A stretch of DNA of 64,000 nucleotides from Palaemon carinicauda (taxonomy: Eukaryota > Arthropoda > Malacostraca > Decapoda > Palaemonidae). A model generated the notes under the pieces. The model was not told the origin of the DNA. It saw only the letters and a program-made list of their open reading frames with translations, and did no database searches. Location of the stretch: NCBI RefSeq assembly GCF_036898095.1, contig NC_090761.1:40773810-40837809 (forward strand), in the 5' to 3' direction. Shown piece after piece: positions 43,318 to 55,132 of the stretch. Made by a program: the position numbers and the translations under genes. Within the stretch, counting starts at the first letter, position 1; each line of letters starts with the position of its first letter.

Positions 43318-44229
43318 TAACATTGTGTATTATAATTTTTGATTGTCAAAATTTATGTAAAAGTTTTGCATTATAATGTCAAATCTTTTATCAGTTCATG
43401 CCTAACCATTGTGTTTGTGTTTGGTTACAAATGCTATAATTTCTTATATACATATAAACATATGATGGACAAACTCTATTGTAATGCTCTTTGATGATCG
43501 TTTTGCCTCCTTACAATTAAATGCGAAAGTTTAATTATTTTTTCGATGTTTCCATATAAGCTGAAGACCCCCTCGGGTTAAACCAGCTTTCAGATATTAT
43601 TATTATTATTTATATTCAATGTTTATTTATCACTTAATTATATATAGGCATGAGCACCTTGACGAAATAGTGACCTAGGTAAGTAGCCTTTGTTAATATA
43701 GCCAATATGGGCACTTTTAATTTTTGTTTTGAAAATCTGAGATGCCCCTTTTGATGTTTAAAAATTGAGATGCCCCCTCCGGTAAAGTTTTGGATTCAAC
43801 CAAATTGGGAAATGTATTATATTAATATATTTTCCTAGTAAAGCACGTGATAACAAAACACTTCTTCTCAATACATTATTGTCGCTAATGCATACTTACA
43901 GAGAAAAAAAATATTTCAGGAATTGAAGGTCTTTACTTTTTCTAAGTTTAGTGTATATCTTTCCATGGGCACGCAAGGTAGCTCTTGTTCGTTTGTATAT
44001 CTGTTTTCATCTTACTTGGCTCCTCCCCATTGCGCAATGTGACAATATTTGCTTGAATGCGCATTTGCTCCTCCCACTAATGTCGCTCCTCCAATCTAAA
44101 TACTACTGGGTTCTTTTCAAGGGTTATTATTGGACGATTCATTGGTCTCTCAGTCTTGTTTCAAGGATCTGTTTTTCGTGCAATATAACATTGTAAACGA
44201 TAGTATTTTGTTTTTTTCCCTATTTCATT
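43318..44229. other. Unassigned AT-rich sequence, about 0.9 kb
   Basis: No ORF of note. A short TTA run (43600-43611) follows GGTTAAACCAGCTTTCAG. Nothing else recognised. Confidence 0.4.
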
Positions 44230-44577
44230 ATGGGAGAAACCCGTGATTGTCGTTTGTTTTCGGTTTTCAAAAGTTCCGGTTTCTATATTTTCATCACACG
44301 TCACTTGACTGTCATGGATCCTCCGGTACGGTTGTGTGAAATATGTCGTTATTCCTATTTTGATGTGATCGGCAGATTTCATGGGAATTATAATGGAACT
44401 CCTGAAGTAGTGAATCATTTTCTAAGGGAGCATTCCGTATTACCTTTAAGTGTCCAGTGTGGTAAATGTGATTCGGCTTTACATTTTCGTGAGGATAGAC
44501 ATGTGTGGTATTGTACCAAATCTGTAAAGGAGGGTCAACCACAACCTTCCACATCTTCATCGTCATCTTCCGTTTAA
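44230..44577 (+). CDS. Cys-rich ORF, possible ISXO2/Merlin-like transposase N-terminus
   Basis: 115 aa. The second ATG (MDPPVRLCEICRYSYFD) is a likely start. RFHGNYNGTPEVVNHFLREH is followed by VQCGKCDSALHFREDRHVWY and C, a zinc-ribbon-like C-x2-C...C arrangement reminiscent of the N-terminal region of ISXO2/Merlin transposases. The stop TAA directly precedes a consensus donor (AAG/GTAAGA), so this may be one exon. No catalytic DDE region was found downstream. Confidence 0.4.
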   Translation: MGETRDCRLFSVFKSSGFYIFITRHLTVMDPPVRLCEICRYSYFDVIGRFHGNYNGTPEVVNHFLREHSVLPLSVQCGKCDSALHFREDRHVWYCTKSVKEGQPQPSTSSSSSSV

Positions 44578-44619
44578 GGTAAGAAGTGATTTAACAAAAT
44601 ATATATATTCAAATTTACC

Positions 44620-45010
44620 CCTGGTTAAAGGGGGGGTACAGGGCCCCTAGGTTAGGTTAGGTGGGTTTGTTAGGTTCTGTGGTGCCTTGAAAATTACTGT
44701 GGCCATAAGGGGGGGTCGCAGGGGGGGCGAAGCCCCCCCCGGTAGGGGTACAGGGCCCCTAGGTTAGGTTAGGTGGGTTTGTTAGGTTCTGTGGTGCCCT
44801 GAAAATTACTGTGGCTTAAGGGGGGGTCGCTGGGGGGCCCTACCCCCCTCCCCCCGGTAGGCCTAGTTAGGGGTATGGGGGAGGGGTGCTGGAACATTAA
44901 TTATTCATTTATTGCAAATATCATTCAATGCCCCAACACCCTCCCCCCCCCCTTCCCCCACCCAAAACCCCGGTTCCCAAAGGGTGTCCCCCATAATTGG
45001 TGGGATGAAC
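44620..45010. repeat. G-rich tandem block with TTAGGT motifs
   Basis: Two direct copies of about 120 bp (CTAGGTTAGGTTAGGTGGG, TTCTGTGGTGCC, GGGGGGGTCGC), then CCCCCATAATTGG. The same order occurs at 30.95-31.24 kb inside the TIR element, and its final part (TTCCCACTGGGTGTCCCC) at about 46.2 kb. Confidence 0.65.
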
Positions 45011-45273
45011 TAGGGTATACATAGTAAATCTCTAAATCAGTTGGTTTGCAGTCAAAATAAACGTTAAATTCATTGAAACCACACTATTTCTGATGCAACA
45101 AATATATTTTTATTGTATTTTTCCAAATTTGGCTGAAACTAAAAATTTACCCCCCCTCCCCCACACACACTACACACTGAACTGACGATGATACTTGTAA
45201 AGTCACCCATGCGATCGGATATAGCATGTTTACACAGGAATAATGATACTTTTAGGGCCTAGCCGAGACTGAC

Positions 45274-45490
45274 CTGATATGAAATGATCAGAACAGATAC
45301 GTGCATAGGGTAGTGAGGGTTCACGTAGATCAGCCCGTGATATTCTGGTCAAACACAAGTCACGTATGCGCTTGGATAATTCTTCTGTATCTTTGTCCTG
45401 GTTCTGAATAACTGCCAGTATGCGGTAGAAACTCTTGTCATCTCTTTGTCCTCGATTCCCACAGCCAACAGTAGCGTAAAAACTGGGCAT
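45274..45490 (-). CDS. THAP-domain exon
   Basis: Starts MPSFYATVGCGNRGQRDDKS, then FYRILAV and ARICSDHFISG, ending at the donor CAG/GTCAGT (45273). This is the THAP zinc-finger layout (C-x2-4-C...C-x2-H), but the first Cys is replaced (FYA where CAA is usual); the other ligands (Cys10, CSDH) remain. THAP proteins bind DNA and many derive from P-type transposases. A CCGCCATCTTGG motif (YY1-like) lies about 85 bp upstream on the minus strand (near 45570). Downstream exons were not found. Confidence 0.68.
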
Positions 45491-45499
45491 TGTGTGAAT

Positions 45500-45760
45500 G
45501 TGATGAGATGGCTAACCATTCAACAGTTCAACCACGGCTATTCACTGAACGCGTCTTTGTTTGTCTTCCAAGATGGCGGACCAGAAGTTTGATGACGTAT
45601 AATGAAAGGATTCTATAAACGGGATGTCGAAGGTTGGGGATCATCGGGGTCTTCTGGTAACTGTTGGTGTATTGGAGGTGGCAGAGGGTAGAGGCAACTT
45701 AATTTCAGTGTTACAATGTTACAATAATACAGGTGCTTATCTTCCCTATACGCTAACCAG
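45500..45760. other. Unassigned sequence with YY1-like motif
   Basis: CCAAGATGGCGG at about 45569 on the plus strand; otherwise no feature. Confidence 0.35.
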
Positions 45761-46000
45761 GAGCGACACTTCGGGCACTGTAACTATCTCGTCATGTTCT
45801 TTAAGAGAAGTGTTAATTACATGTGGTGTACCATGGTAATTTCCATGAAATTTCCCTGCGACTTCCAAGTACCGATAACTACGATCATTATATGTTTGTA
45901 TAGGAAGTTCCAATAGCACATGAAAGGAGTAGAATACGAACAAAGGCTTAACACGAACAAAGGCTTTACAGGTAAAAAGTTTATGTGCAGAAGTTCTAAA
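45761..46000 (-). pseudogene. Decayed inverted copy of the Cys-rich ORF region
   Basis: The minus strand reads RYLEVAGKFHGNYHGTPHVI, matching YFDVIGRFHGNYNGTPEVVN of 44230-44577. The zinc-ribbon part is not readable. Together the two copies form an inverted pair around the THAP exon. Confidence 0.5.
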
Positions 46001-46417
46001 ACTTGTATTAACATACGAACGAACAGAAGCGAATACAACCGACCCGTAGAATGTTAGCAAATAAATGAAAAATATATTGTTAGTATAGGATGTAGATAAT
46101 TTGTGCAATTTTCCATGGATTTATTATACATCTAAGAACATAATGTATAGAGAAGAAAAGGTTTGTTTTACCATTATATACCGTTTCACCATTATGTTTT
46201 CCCCCCCAAAGCCCTGGGTTCCCACTGGGTGTCCCCCCATTATCGGTGGATATATATACTATGTATGTATGTATGTATTTATCACATTGAGTATTTGTTT
46301 GTGACAAAAGTAAGTGTCATTTTCAAAGGAAACGGGCATTTTTCTAAAGGGAAAAGTTGGTTTTTACTTGGAAAGTTTTCCCTGTCCGCAACTATAATAA
46401 AACCAATGAACCATATA

Positions 46418-46670
46418 TTTGTTCCGTAACTGGAATGCAAACCTTGCTATTTATTAGGGGTTATACTTCTGGCGGAGCTGAAATGACGAGCCATTAAAAT
46501 TTAGTGAGGGTTAACTACCCACATCGTTAGTTAGCGGGGGTGGGGGGGGGGTAGCTTGCTACCACTCCCGTTCACACACCTGTGATTTAGTCACTTTACT
46601 TTTGGCACGGATGGAGAGCGGTTGTTTCCTGTCTCCCTCCTCGCCTATTCTGGACTGCCATTAATTTTTG
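46418..46670 (+). repeat. Left ITR of DIRS E (type 1)
   Basis: Core GCTGAAATGACGAGCCATTA, ATCGTTAGTTAGCGGGG and CACACACCTGTGATTTAG, like the ends of A. Interrupted by the type-2 array at 46671. Confidence 0.7.
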
Positions 46671-47879
46671 TTTGTTCCGTAACTGAAATACAAACCACGC
46701 TATTTACATGGGGTAATTACTTCGGCGTAGCTGAACGAGGAGCCATAAAAGTTTTAACGAGGGTTTCCTACCCCTCCGCTAGCTACCCCTCCCCCTCACA
46801 CACACCGGAGAATACTCCACTTTACTTTTGGCTCGGATAGCGATCGGAAGTCTCCTCTCCTATCCTGACTTGACGGCCATTATTGTTCTGTCTTTTAACT
46901 TATCTTTTCTTATACTTAATATATTTAAACATTATTGATGTTTATGTATATTTTGGTGTATAGAAAATAGTAAGTTTCCTTTGCTTTCAGTGTTGTGCGG
47001 TGTGTGTTGTGTACGTTCTACGAGAGTATCGCCGTCTTTGCAGGCCACTACGATCTTTTCTCGATCACGGCCTTTCACTCCTAGGCCACCATTGTTGCCT
47101 TCTTGGAGACCGGCTCTTCTCTTGAGGTCGTTTACCTCTTACTCCGTACTACGCCTACGATAGCCTCTCAGGTCCGAGTCGCTATTTCGTTTTATTTGTT
47201 TCAATTATTTTTATGAATATAATTGTTTTAACTTTTCTGCTCAGGGCTCATGTCTCTTCGGGGGTCGGTGATCCTTGGTACATTCAAAGTCAGTTGCATA
47301 ATTATAATGTTATAATTCTGTTTTGTTAACCTTCGTCCGCCCCCCTCACCTGGGCATGCCGGATGGGGGAGGGGGGGCCCATACCTTCATTCGTTCTTAT
47401 GTTCTTTCCCTCGGAGTTTCTCTTCGGAGTTTCACCCGGGGGAATTTCTGTTAAATAATTATTCTGTTTTATTTTCCAGTTTACGATGCTATTTCCTTTT
47501 GCCTGTAGTGTGCCTTCGAAGCAGAGCTGTCCTGTTTGTCCTGAGGAGTCGGCTTCACCGCCGTCTCTCAAGGCATTCGTCAGGGACGTTCCCTTCTCTT
47601 AGAAGTTCCCCGTGACTATTGGCAGCTCTTCATTGCAACCTAGAACGATAAGGAGGTTCGCATCCAGAGTAGTTAGTTAACTTCCCTTTTTACTTTCCTT
47701 GGTCCTTAGGCGGTTATGCTTTTGGGGCTGAGCGGCCGCCCTTGTGACCTGCTCAAGGGGCTGAGCGGTTGCAAGGCTAGACCATGGTACTAGCGACTAT
47801 GCTCTCGGGGCTGAGCGGTCGCTTCTGTAGCTATGCTCAAGGGGCTGAGCAGTTGCAGGATCAGTCTGGCCCTCTCTCG

Positions 47880-48192
47880 CGAGAGAGGCCGCACTAAGGG
47901 CTCCTCCTCGTAGGATTGCTCCTTTTGTCTCTTCTACGAAGTGTCCCCTCCCGTTCGCGTGAGAGGACACTCACGAGACTCCTCTTCGGAGGATTGTTTT
48001 TGTTTACGTCTGCTGATCTCACGGCCTTTCGGGGCTCCATCACCAGTCTCTTCTACGAAGTGCTCACCTCTCTCGTTCGCGAGAGAGGCCACTCATAGAG
48101 ACTCCTCTTCGGAGGTTTGTTCCTGTCGTTAACAGCTTGCTGTTCAGTCACTAGCACTTCGGTGTTTAGTGACAGGGAAACTTCGGTTTCTC
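47880..48192 (+). pseudogene. gag N-terminal block in array unit 1 (repeated in units 2 and 3)
   Basis: LLSLLRSVPSRSRERTLTRL and SLFYEVLTS are repeated, homologous to the gag start of B (26204-26655). Corresponding blocks: 49430-49863 and 51100-51414. Each is cut off by the next unit's ITR, so no complete gag exists. Confidence 0.5.
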
Positions 48193-49548
48193 TTTGTTCC
48201 GTAACTGAAATACAAACCACGCTATTTACATGGGGTAATTACTTCGGCGTAGCTGAACGAGGAGCCATAAAAGTTTAACGAGGGTTTCCTACCCCTCCGC
48301 TAGTTAGCGGGGGTTAGGCAGGGGTAGCTAGCTACCCCTCCCCCTCACACACACCGGAGAATACTCCACTCTACTCTTGGCTCGTATAGCGATCGGAAGT
48401 CTCCGCTTCTATCCTGACTTGACGGCCATTATTGTTTTGTCTTTTAACTTACCTTTTCTTGTATTTAATACATTTAAACATTATTGATGTTTATGTATAT
48501 TTTGGTGTATAGAAAATAGTAAGTTTCCTTTGCTTTCGGTGTTGTGCGGTGTGTGTTGTGTATGTTCTACGAGAGTATCGCCGGCTTTGCAGGCCACTAC
48601 GATCTTTTCTTGATCACGGCCTTTTACTCCTAGGCCATCATGGTTGCCTTCGTGGAGACCGGCTCTTCTCTTGAGGTCGTTCACCTCTTACTCCGTACTA
48701 CGCCTACGGTAGCCTCTCAGGACCGAGTCGCTATTTCGTTTTATTTGTTTCAATTATTTTTATGAATATAATTGTTTTAACTTTTCTGCTTGGGGCTCGT
48801 GTCCCTTCGGGGGTTGGTGATCCTTGGTACATTCAAAGTCAGTTGCATAATTATAATGTTATAATTCTGTTTTGTTAACCTTCGTCCGCCCCCTTCACCT
48901 GGGAATGCCGGGTGGGGGAGGGAGGGCGCATACCTTCTTTCGTTCTTATGTTCTTTCCCCTGGGGGTTTCTCTTCGGAGTTTCACCCGGGGGAATTTCTG
49001 TTATATAATTATTCTGTTTTATTTTGCAGTTTACGATGCTGTTTCTTCATGCCTGTTGTGTGCCTTCGAAGCAGAGCTGTCCTGTTTGGCCTGGGGAGTC
49101 GGCTTCGCCGCCATCTCTCAAGGCGTTCGTCAGGGGCGTTCCCTTCTCTTAGAAGTTCCCCCGTGATTGCTGCCAGCTCTTTATTGCATCCCAGAACAAT
49201 AAGGAGGTTCGCCTCCAGGGTAGTTAGTTAACTTCCCTTTCTACTTTCCTTGGTCCTTAGGCAGTTATGCTCTTGGGGCTGAGCGGCCGCCCTTGTGACT
49301 TGCTCAAGGGGCTGAGCGGTTGCAAGGCTAGACCATGGTACTAGCGACTATGCTCTCGGGGCTGAGCGGTCGCTTCTGTAGCTACGCTCAAGGGGCTGAG
49401 CAGCTGCAGGATCAGTCTGGCCCTCTCTCGCGAGGAATGCCACACAAAGGCTCCTCCTCGTAGGATTGCTCCTTTTGTCCCTTCTACGAAGTGTCCCCTA
49501 CCGTTCGCGTGAGAGGACACTCACGAGACTCCTCTTCGGAGGATTGTT

Positions 49549-49780
49549 CCTGTTTACGTCTGGTGATCTCACGGCCTTTCGGGGCTCCATCACCAGTCTC
49601 TTCTACGAAGTGCTCACCTCTCCCGTTCGCGTGAGAGGACACTCACAGAGACTCCTCTTCGGAGGATTGTTTTTGTTTACGTCTGCTGATCTCACGGCCT
49701 TTCGGGGCTCCATCACCAGTCTCTTCTACGAAGTGCTCACCTCTCGTTCGCGAGAGAGGCCACTCATAGAGACTCCTCTT
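49549..49780 (+). repeat. 120-bp internal duplication in array unit 2
   Basis: The block with TCTCACGGCCTTTCGGGGCT, CACCAGTCTCTTCTACGAAG and GACTCCTCTTCGGAGGATTG occurs twice here but once in units 1 and 3; it accounts for the 120-bp length difference. Confidence 0.75.
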
Positions 49781-52402
49781 CGGAGGTTTGTTCCTGTCGT
49801 CAACAGCTTGCTGTTCAGTCACTAGCACTTCGGTGTTTAGTGACAGGGAAACTTCGGTTTCTCTTTGTTCCGTAACTGAAATACAAACCACACTATTTAC
49901 ATGTGGTAATTACTTCGGCGTAGCTGAACTAGGAGCCATAAAAGTTTTAACGAGGGTTTCCTACCCCTCCGCTAGTTAGGGGGGTAGGTAGGGAGGGGTA
50001 GCTAGCTACCCCTCCCCATCACACACACCGGAGAATACTCCACTCTACTTTCGGCTCATATAGCGATCGGAAGTCTCCGCTCCTATCCTGACTTGACGGC
50101 CATTATTGTTTTGTCTTTTAACTTACCTTTTCTTGTATTTAATACATTTAAACATTATTGATGTTTATGTATATTTTGGTGTATAGAAAATAGTTAGTTT
50201 CCTTTGCTTTCGGTGTTGTGCGGTGTGTGTTGTGTATGTTCTACGAGAGTATCGCCGTCTTTGCAGGCCACTACGATCTTTTCTTGATCACGGCCTTTCA
50301 CTCCTAGGCCACCATGGTTGCCTTCGTGGAGACCGGCTCTTCTCTTGAGGTCGTTCACCTCTTACTCCGTACTACGCCTACAATAGCCTCTCAGGACCGA
50401 GTCGCTATTTCGTTTTATTTGTTTCAATTATTTTTATGAATATAATTGTTTTAACTTTTCTGCTCAGGGGTCATGTCCCTTCCGGGGTCGGTGATCCTTG
50501 GTACATTCAAAGTCAGTTGCTAATTATAATGTTATAATTCTGTTTTGTTAACCTTCGTCCGTCCCCTTCACCTGGGCTTGCCAGGTGGGGGAGGGGGAGC
50601 GCATACCTTCTTTTATTCTTATGTTCTTTCCCCTGGGGGTTTCTCTTCGGAGTTTCACCCGGGGGAATTTCTCTTAAATAATTATTGTTTTATTTTCCAG
50701 TTTACGATGCTATTTCTTCGTGCTTGTTGTGTGCCTTCGAAGCAGAGCTGTCCTGTTTGTCCTGGGGAGTCGGCTTCGCCGCCATCTCTCAAGGCGTTCG
50801 TCAGGGGCGTTCCCTTCTCTTAGAAGTTCCCCCGTGATTGCTGCCAGCTCTTTATTGCATCCCAGAACGATAAGGAGGTTCGCCTCCAGGGTAGTTAGTT
50901 AACTTCCCTTTCTACTTTCCTTGGTCCTTAGGCAGTTATGCTCTTGGGGCTGAGCGGCCGCCCTTGTGACTTGCTCAAGGGGCTGAGCGGTTGCAAGGCT
51001 AGACCATGGTACTAGTGACTATGCTCTCAAGGCTGAGTGGTCGCTTCTGTAGCTACGCTCAAGGGGCTTAGCAGCTGCAGGATCAGTCTGGCCCTCTCTC
51101 GCGAGGAATGCCACACTAAGGGCTCCTCCTCGTAGGATTGCTCCTTTTGTCTCTTCTACGAAGTGTCCCCTACCGTTCGCGTGAGAGGACACTCACGAGA
51201 CTCCTCTTCGGAGGATTGTTCCTGTTTACGTCTGGTGATCTCACGGCCTTTCGGGGCTCCATCACCAGTCTCTTCTACGAAGTGCTCACCTCTCTCGTTC
51301 GCGAGAGAGGCCACTCATAGAGACTCCTCTTCGGAGGTTTGTTCCTGTCGTCAACAGCTTGCGGTTCAGTCACTAGCACTTCGGTGTTTAGTGACAGGGA
51401 AACTTCGGTTTCTCTTTGTTCCGTAACTGAAATGCAAACCACGCTATTTACATGGGGTAATTACTTCGGCGTAGCTGAACGAGGAGCCATAAAAGTTTTA
51501 ACGAGGGTTTTCTACCCCTCCGCTAGTTATCGGGGGTTAGGCAGGGGTAGCTAGCTACCCCTCCCCCTCACACACACCGGAGAATACTCCACTTTACTTT
51601 TGGCTCGTATAGCGATCGGAAGTCTCTGCTCCTATCCTGACTTGACGGCCATTATTGTTTTGTCTTTTAACTTACCTTTTCTTATACTTAATATATTTAA
51701 ACATTATTGATGTTTATGTATATTTTGGTGTATAGAATATAGTAAGTTTCCTTTGCTTTTGGTGTTGTGTGTTGTGTATGTTCTACGAGAGTATCGCCGT
51801 CTTTGCAGGCCACTACGATCTTTTCTTGATCACGGCCTTTCACTCCTAGGCCACCATGGTTGCCTTCATGGAGACCGGCTCTTCTCTTGAGGTCGTTCAC
51901 CTCTTACTCCGTACTACGCCTACGATAGCCTCTCAGGACCGAGTCGCTATTTCGTTTTATTTGTTTCAATTATTATGAATATAATTGTTTTAACTTTTCT
52001 GCTCAGGGCTCACGTCCCTTCGGGGGTCGGTGATCCTTGGTACATTCAAAGTCAGTTGCATAAATATAATGTTATAATTCTGTTTTGTTAACCTTCGTCC
52101 ACTCCCCTCACCTGGGCATGCCGGGTGGGGGAGGGGGGGCGCATACCTTCTTTTGTTTTTATGTTCTTTCCCCTGGGGGTTTCTTTTCGGAGTTTCATCC
52201 GGGGGAATTTCTGTTAAATAATTATTCTGTTTTATTTTCCAGTTTACGATGCTGTTTCTTCGTGCCTGTAGTGTGCCATCGAAGCAGAGCTGTCCTGTTT
52301 GTCCTGGGGAGTCGGCTTCGCCGCCGTCTCTCAAGGCGTTCGTCAGGGGCGTTCCCTTCTCTTAGAAGTTCCCCCGTGACTACTGGCAGCTCTTCATTGC
52401 AT

Positions 52403-52778
<376 letters not shown>

Positions 52779-53296
52779 CTTGGGCTTGGATATTTCTACA
52801 TCCATTGTAGCCCCGCCGGGGATGTTCATACATCCTTTATTGCTGCCTGCTTTGATGAGTGGGAGGAGGTATCATGGTTGGGAGGTGTTTGCATTCAAAG
52901 CTATATGTGAGAGTATTCGATGATTTCAGCCATCCTGAAGATGGTTTGGACCTTTTTGGCGGAACTATTCTCAAGTGTTGGGGTCTTCAGAATCCAGGGG
53001 GATCCAATGCTTGGGATAGGACTCTCGGCTTTTGGCCGTAAACCCGTCATTACAGATATGGGGAGGATGATTCCATAGTTTCTTGGTCTCAGTCCTAACA
53101 GGCGGGTTCAGCTTACACCTGGGCCTCTATATCTGTTTTGATGCTATCCTTTGGGTAGGGTATGGAGTGGACCATCTGGGAAGTATACTCTCATTGTGCT
53201 GATAGTGGAGAGTGCAAATTTCCTTTCTGACGTGTGATGGCTTAACATTCTCGAGCAGGTACATCAAACTAACCCTTTTCTCTCTCTCTCATCTAA

Positions 53297-55118
53297 TGGA
53301 TTCTTCAAGTAACGAACCCCCATCCCCTGGATACGCTGACTCTCCCCCCGGCACTGTTGACGATCTCTGCTAATTCAATTAAGGAAAATTCTGTTGACGA
53401 CCTAGGAACAAAAAAGGACCCCTCTACTAATGTTTTAAAACCAATTAAGTCAGGTAACAAAGGGAAACTAAGAATCCTTCATGTTACCCAAATTCCAATA
53501 AATACTGATTATGATATGATATATAAAGCATTTAGATGCTATGGAGTGATAAAAGAAATTAGAATGAAATTTGAAAATTAAAAATGGCATTCATGGATAA
53601 CTTATAATAATCATGAAGAAGCATTCAACACAATATGTAACATCAATGGTATCAAAATTAATAACTTAAATGTCATGGGTGCCCTATGTGATAAGATACC
53701 AAACAGTTTGGATGTATATAGACCTGCTGACTGGTTTGAGAAAGATATCGATTTAACTATGCTCCCCCAAAGAAAGCCAAAACCACCAATGTGGCTTGTT
53801 GCTGAACCCAAAGGGAGTAATGGGAAATATTTTAAGATTAGCAAACTTATTCAGAAAAAGGTAGGAACCATTACACAGGTGATATATCTCGCTTTGGGAA
53901 AAATAGCTTCTTAATCCATGCAAAATCATCCACGCAATCAGTTATACTATCTAACCTTAAGACAAGCAGTGATGAGGATATGTTAGATGTCAAACCCCAC
54001 CTAAACTTTAGTTACGGAAGGGGAGTAGTTTTCAATAAAGATCTGTATGAATTTACAGAAGAGGAAATACTAGCCATGTGCCCATGTGGTAAGTGCGCAA
54101 GATAACTGGGACGTCAATGATTATCTTTACTTTACAGGATGCTGATGTGCCTTTCCACATCGATATTGAAAATGAAAGAATAAGAGTTCGACCTTTCAAA
54201 CAAACACCCTTACAATGTTTCAAGTGTTTCAAATTTGGACATCCTTCTAAAGTTTGTAAAAATGAAAAAATGTGTAGCATCTGTTCTAAACCTTATCATG
54301 GAGAGTGTACACTTGAGCCCAGCTGTTTGAACTGCAATTCAAACCATGAATCCACTGACAGGAGCTGCGAGATTTATAAGTTTGAAGAAGCAGCCCTCAA
54401 CAAATCCAGTGTAGAACACATAAGTGTAGGACATGCCAAAAGACTACTGAAAAAACCAAACAGCTATGCAAAGGCACTGAAATCAAGAGAAAATATACCA
54501 CAGGAGACATCGAACCCACATAGTGCTGCCAGTAACTCCAAGAAAAGAAATACATCACCTAATGATAGTAAAGTTTTGCGTGAGAAGGTAAGCATATTGC
54601 CTTCCAAGGCTTTGCCACTGTGTATTAAAACTCCGGCACTGCCCACTTCTATACAAACTTCATCCCCCATTACCAGCAATAGTACTAACCTCTCTCAGGC
54701 CATGTCCTTGCCTGATTTGATGGAAGTTCCACCCGAAACAAAGTTACCAGGTGCACCTGTGGTAGGGAAGGTGCAAAAACCTGGTAGATCCTCACCAACG
54801 ATAAATAGGAAAAGAGATAGACCTCCATCTCTCTCTCCACCCTCCATTAGAAACATTAAAGTTATGACATCAAATAAATATGATGTTTTGTCTGTTGATG
54901 TTTCTAATGAACCAGAAGATAAACTGAATAAATCAGAAATTCAAGTTGAGGTCCACCATCCACCTCAACAAATAGATCAAAAGGATACAAAGAAAAACAC
55001 AAACGTAAAACCCAACATAACAAGACCATCTCTGAAGAAACCTACAGGTAATAATGTTAGATTAAAAACTGCTAATGGGAAGACCTCATCCAAGATGTCT
55101 TCCAGAAATAATCCATAG
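53297..55118 (+). pseudogene. ORF1 protein of the LINE
   Basis: MDSSSNEPPSPGY at 53297 opens a frame that breaks early. 53357-53913 encodes an RRM-like domain (KLRILHVTQIPINTDYDMIY, then YGVIKEIRMKF) with a TAA at 53579 and WHSWITYNNHEEAFNTI after it. 54093-55118 (341 aa) carries three zinc knuckles (CFKCFKFGHPSKVC, CSICSKPYHGEC, CLNCNSNHESTDRSC) and a Lys/Ser/Pro-rich tail. Typical nucleic-acid chaperone of I-type LINEs. At least one stop and two frame breaks. Confidence 0.78.
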
Positions 55119-55132
55119 TTTTCTCCTCCATT

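Larger units (their letters stand above)
46671..52402 (+). repeat. Tandem array of DIRS 5' ends (type 2), about 3.7 units
   Basis: Units start with TTTGTTCCGTAACTGAAATA (one variant has GCAAAC instead of ACAAAC) at 46671, 48193, 49864 and 51415; lengths 1522, 1671, 1551 and about 988 bp (truncated). Each has ITR, 5' UTR (ACTTGACGGCCATTATTGTT, TTATAATTCTGTTTTGTTAA), a CAG-ended pyrimidine tract, gag N-terminal sequence with CTGAGCGGT(C/T)GC blocks, and ends GGGAAACTTCGGTTTCTC before the next unit. Unit 2 is 120 bp longer because one inner block is repeated. Confidence 0.85.

Noticed and set aside
44641..44780. TTAGG-like telomeric repeat
   Set aside because: Only two or three consecutive units inside a longer duplicated G-rich block; not a telomere.
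46101..46429. Small hydrophobic ORFs near 46.2 kb
   Set aside because: AT-rich and repeat-derived; no conserved motif and no gene context.
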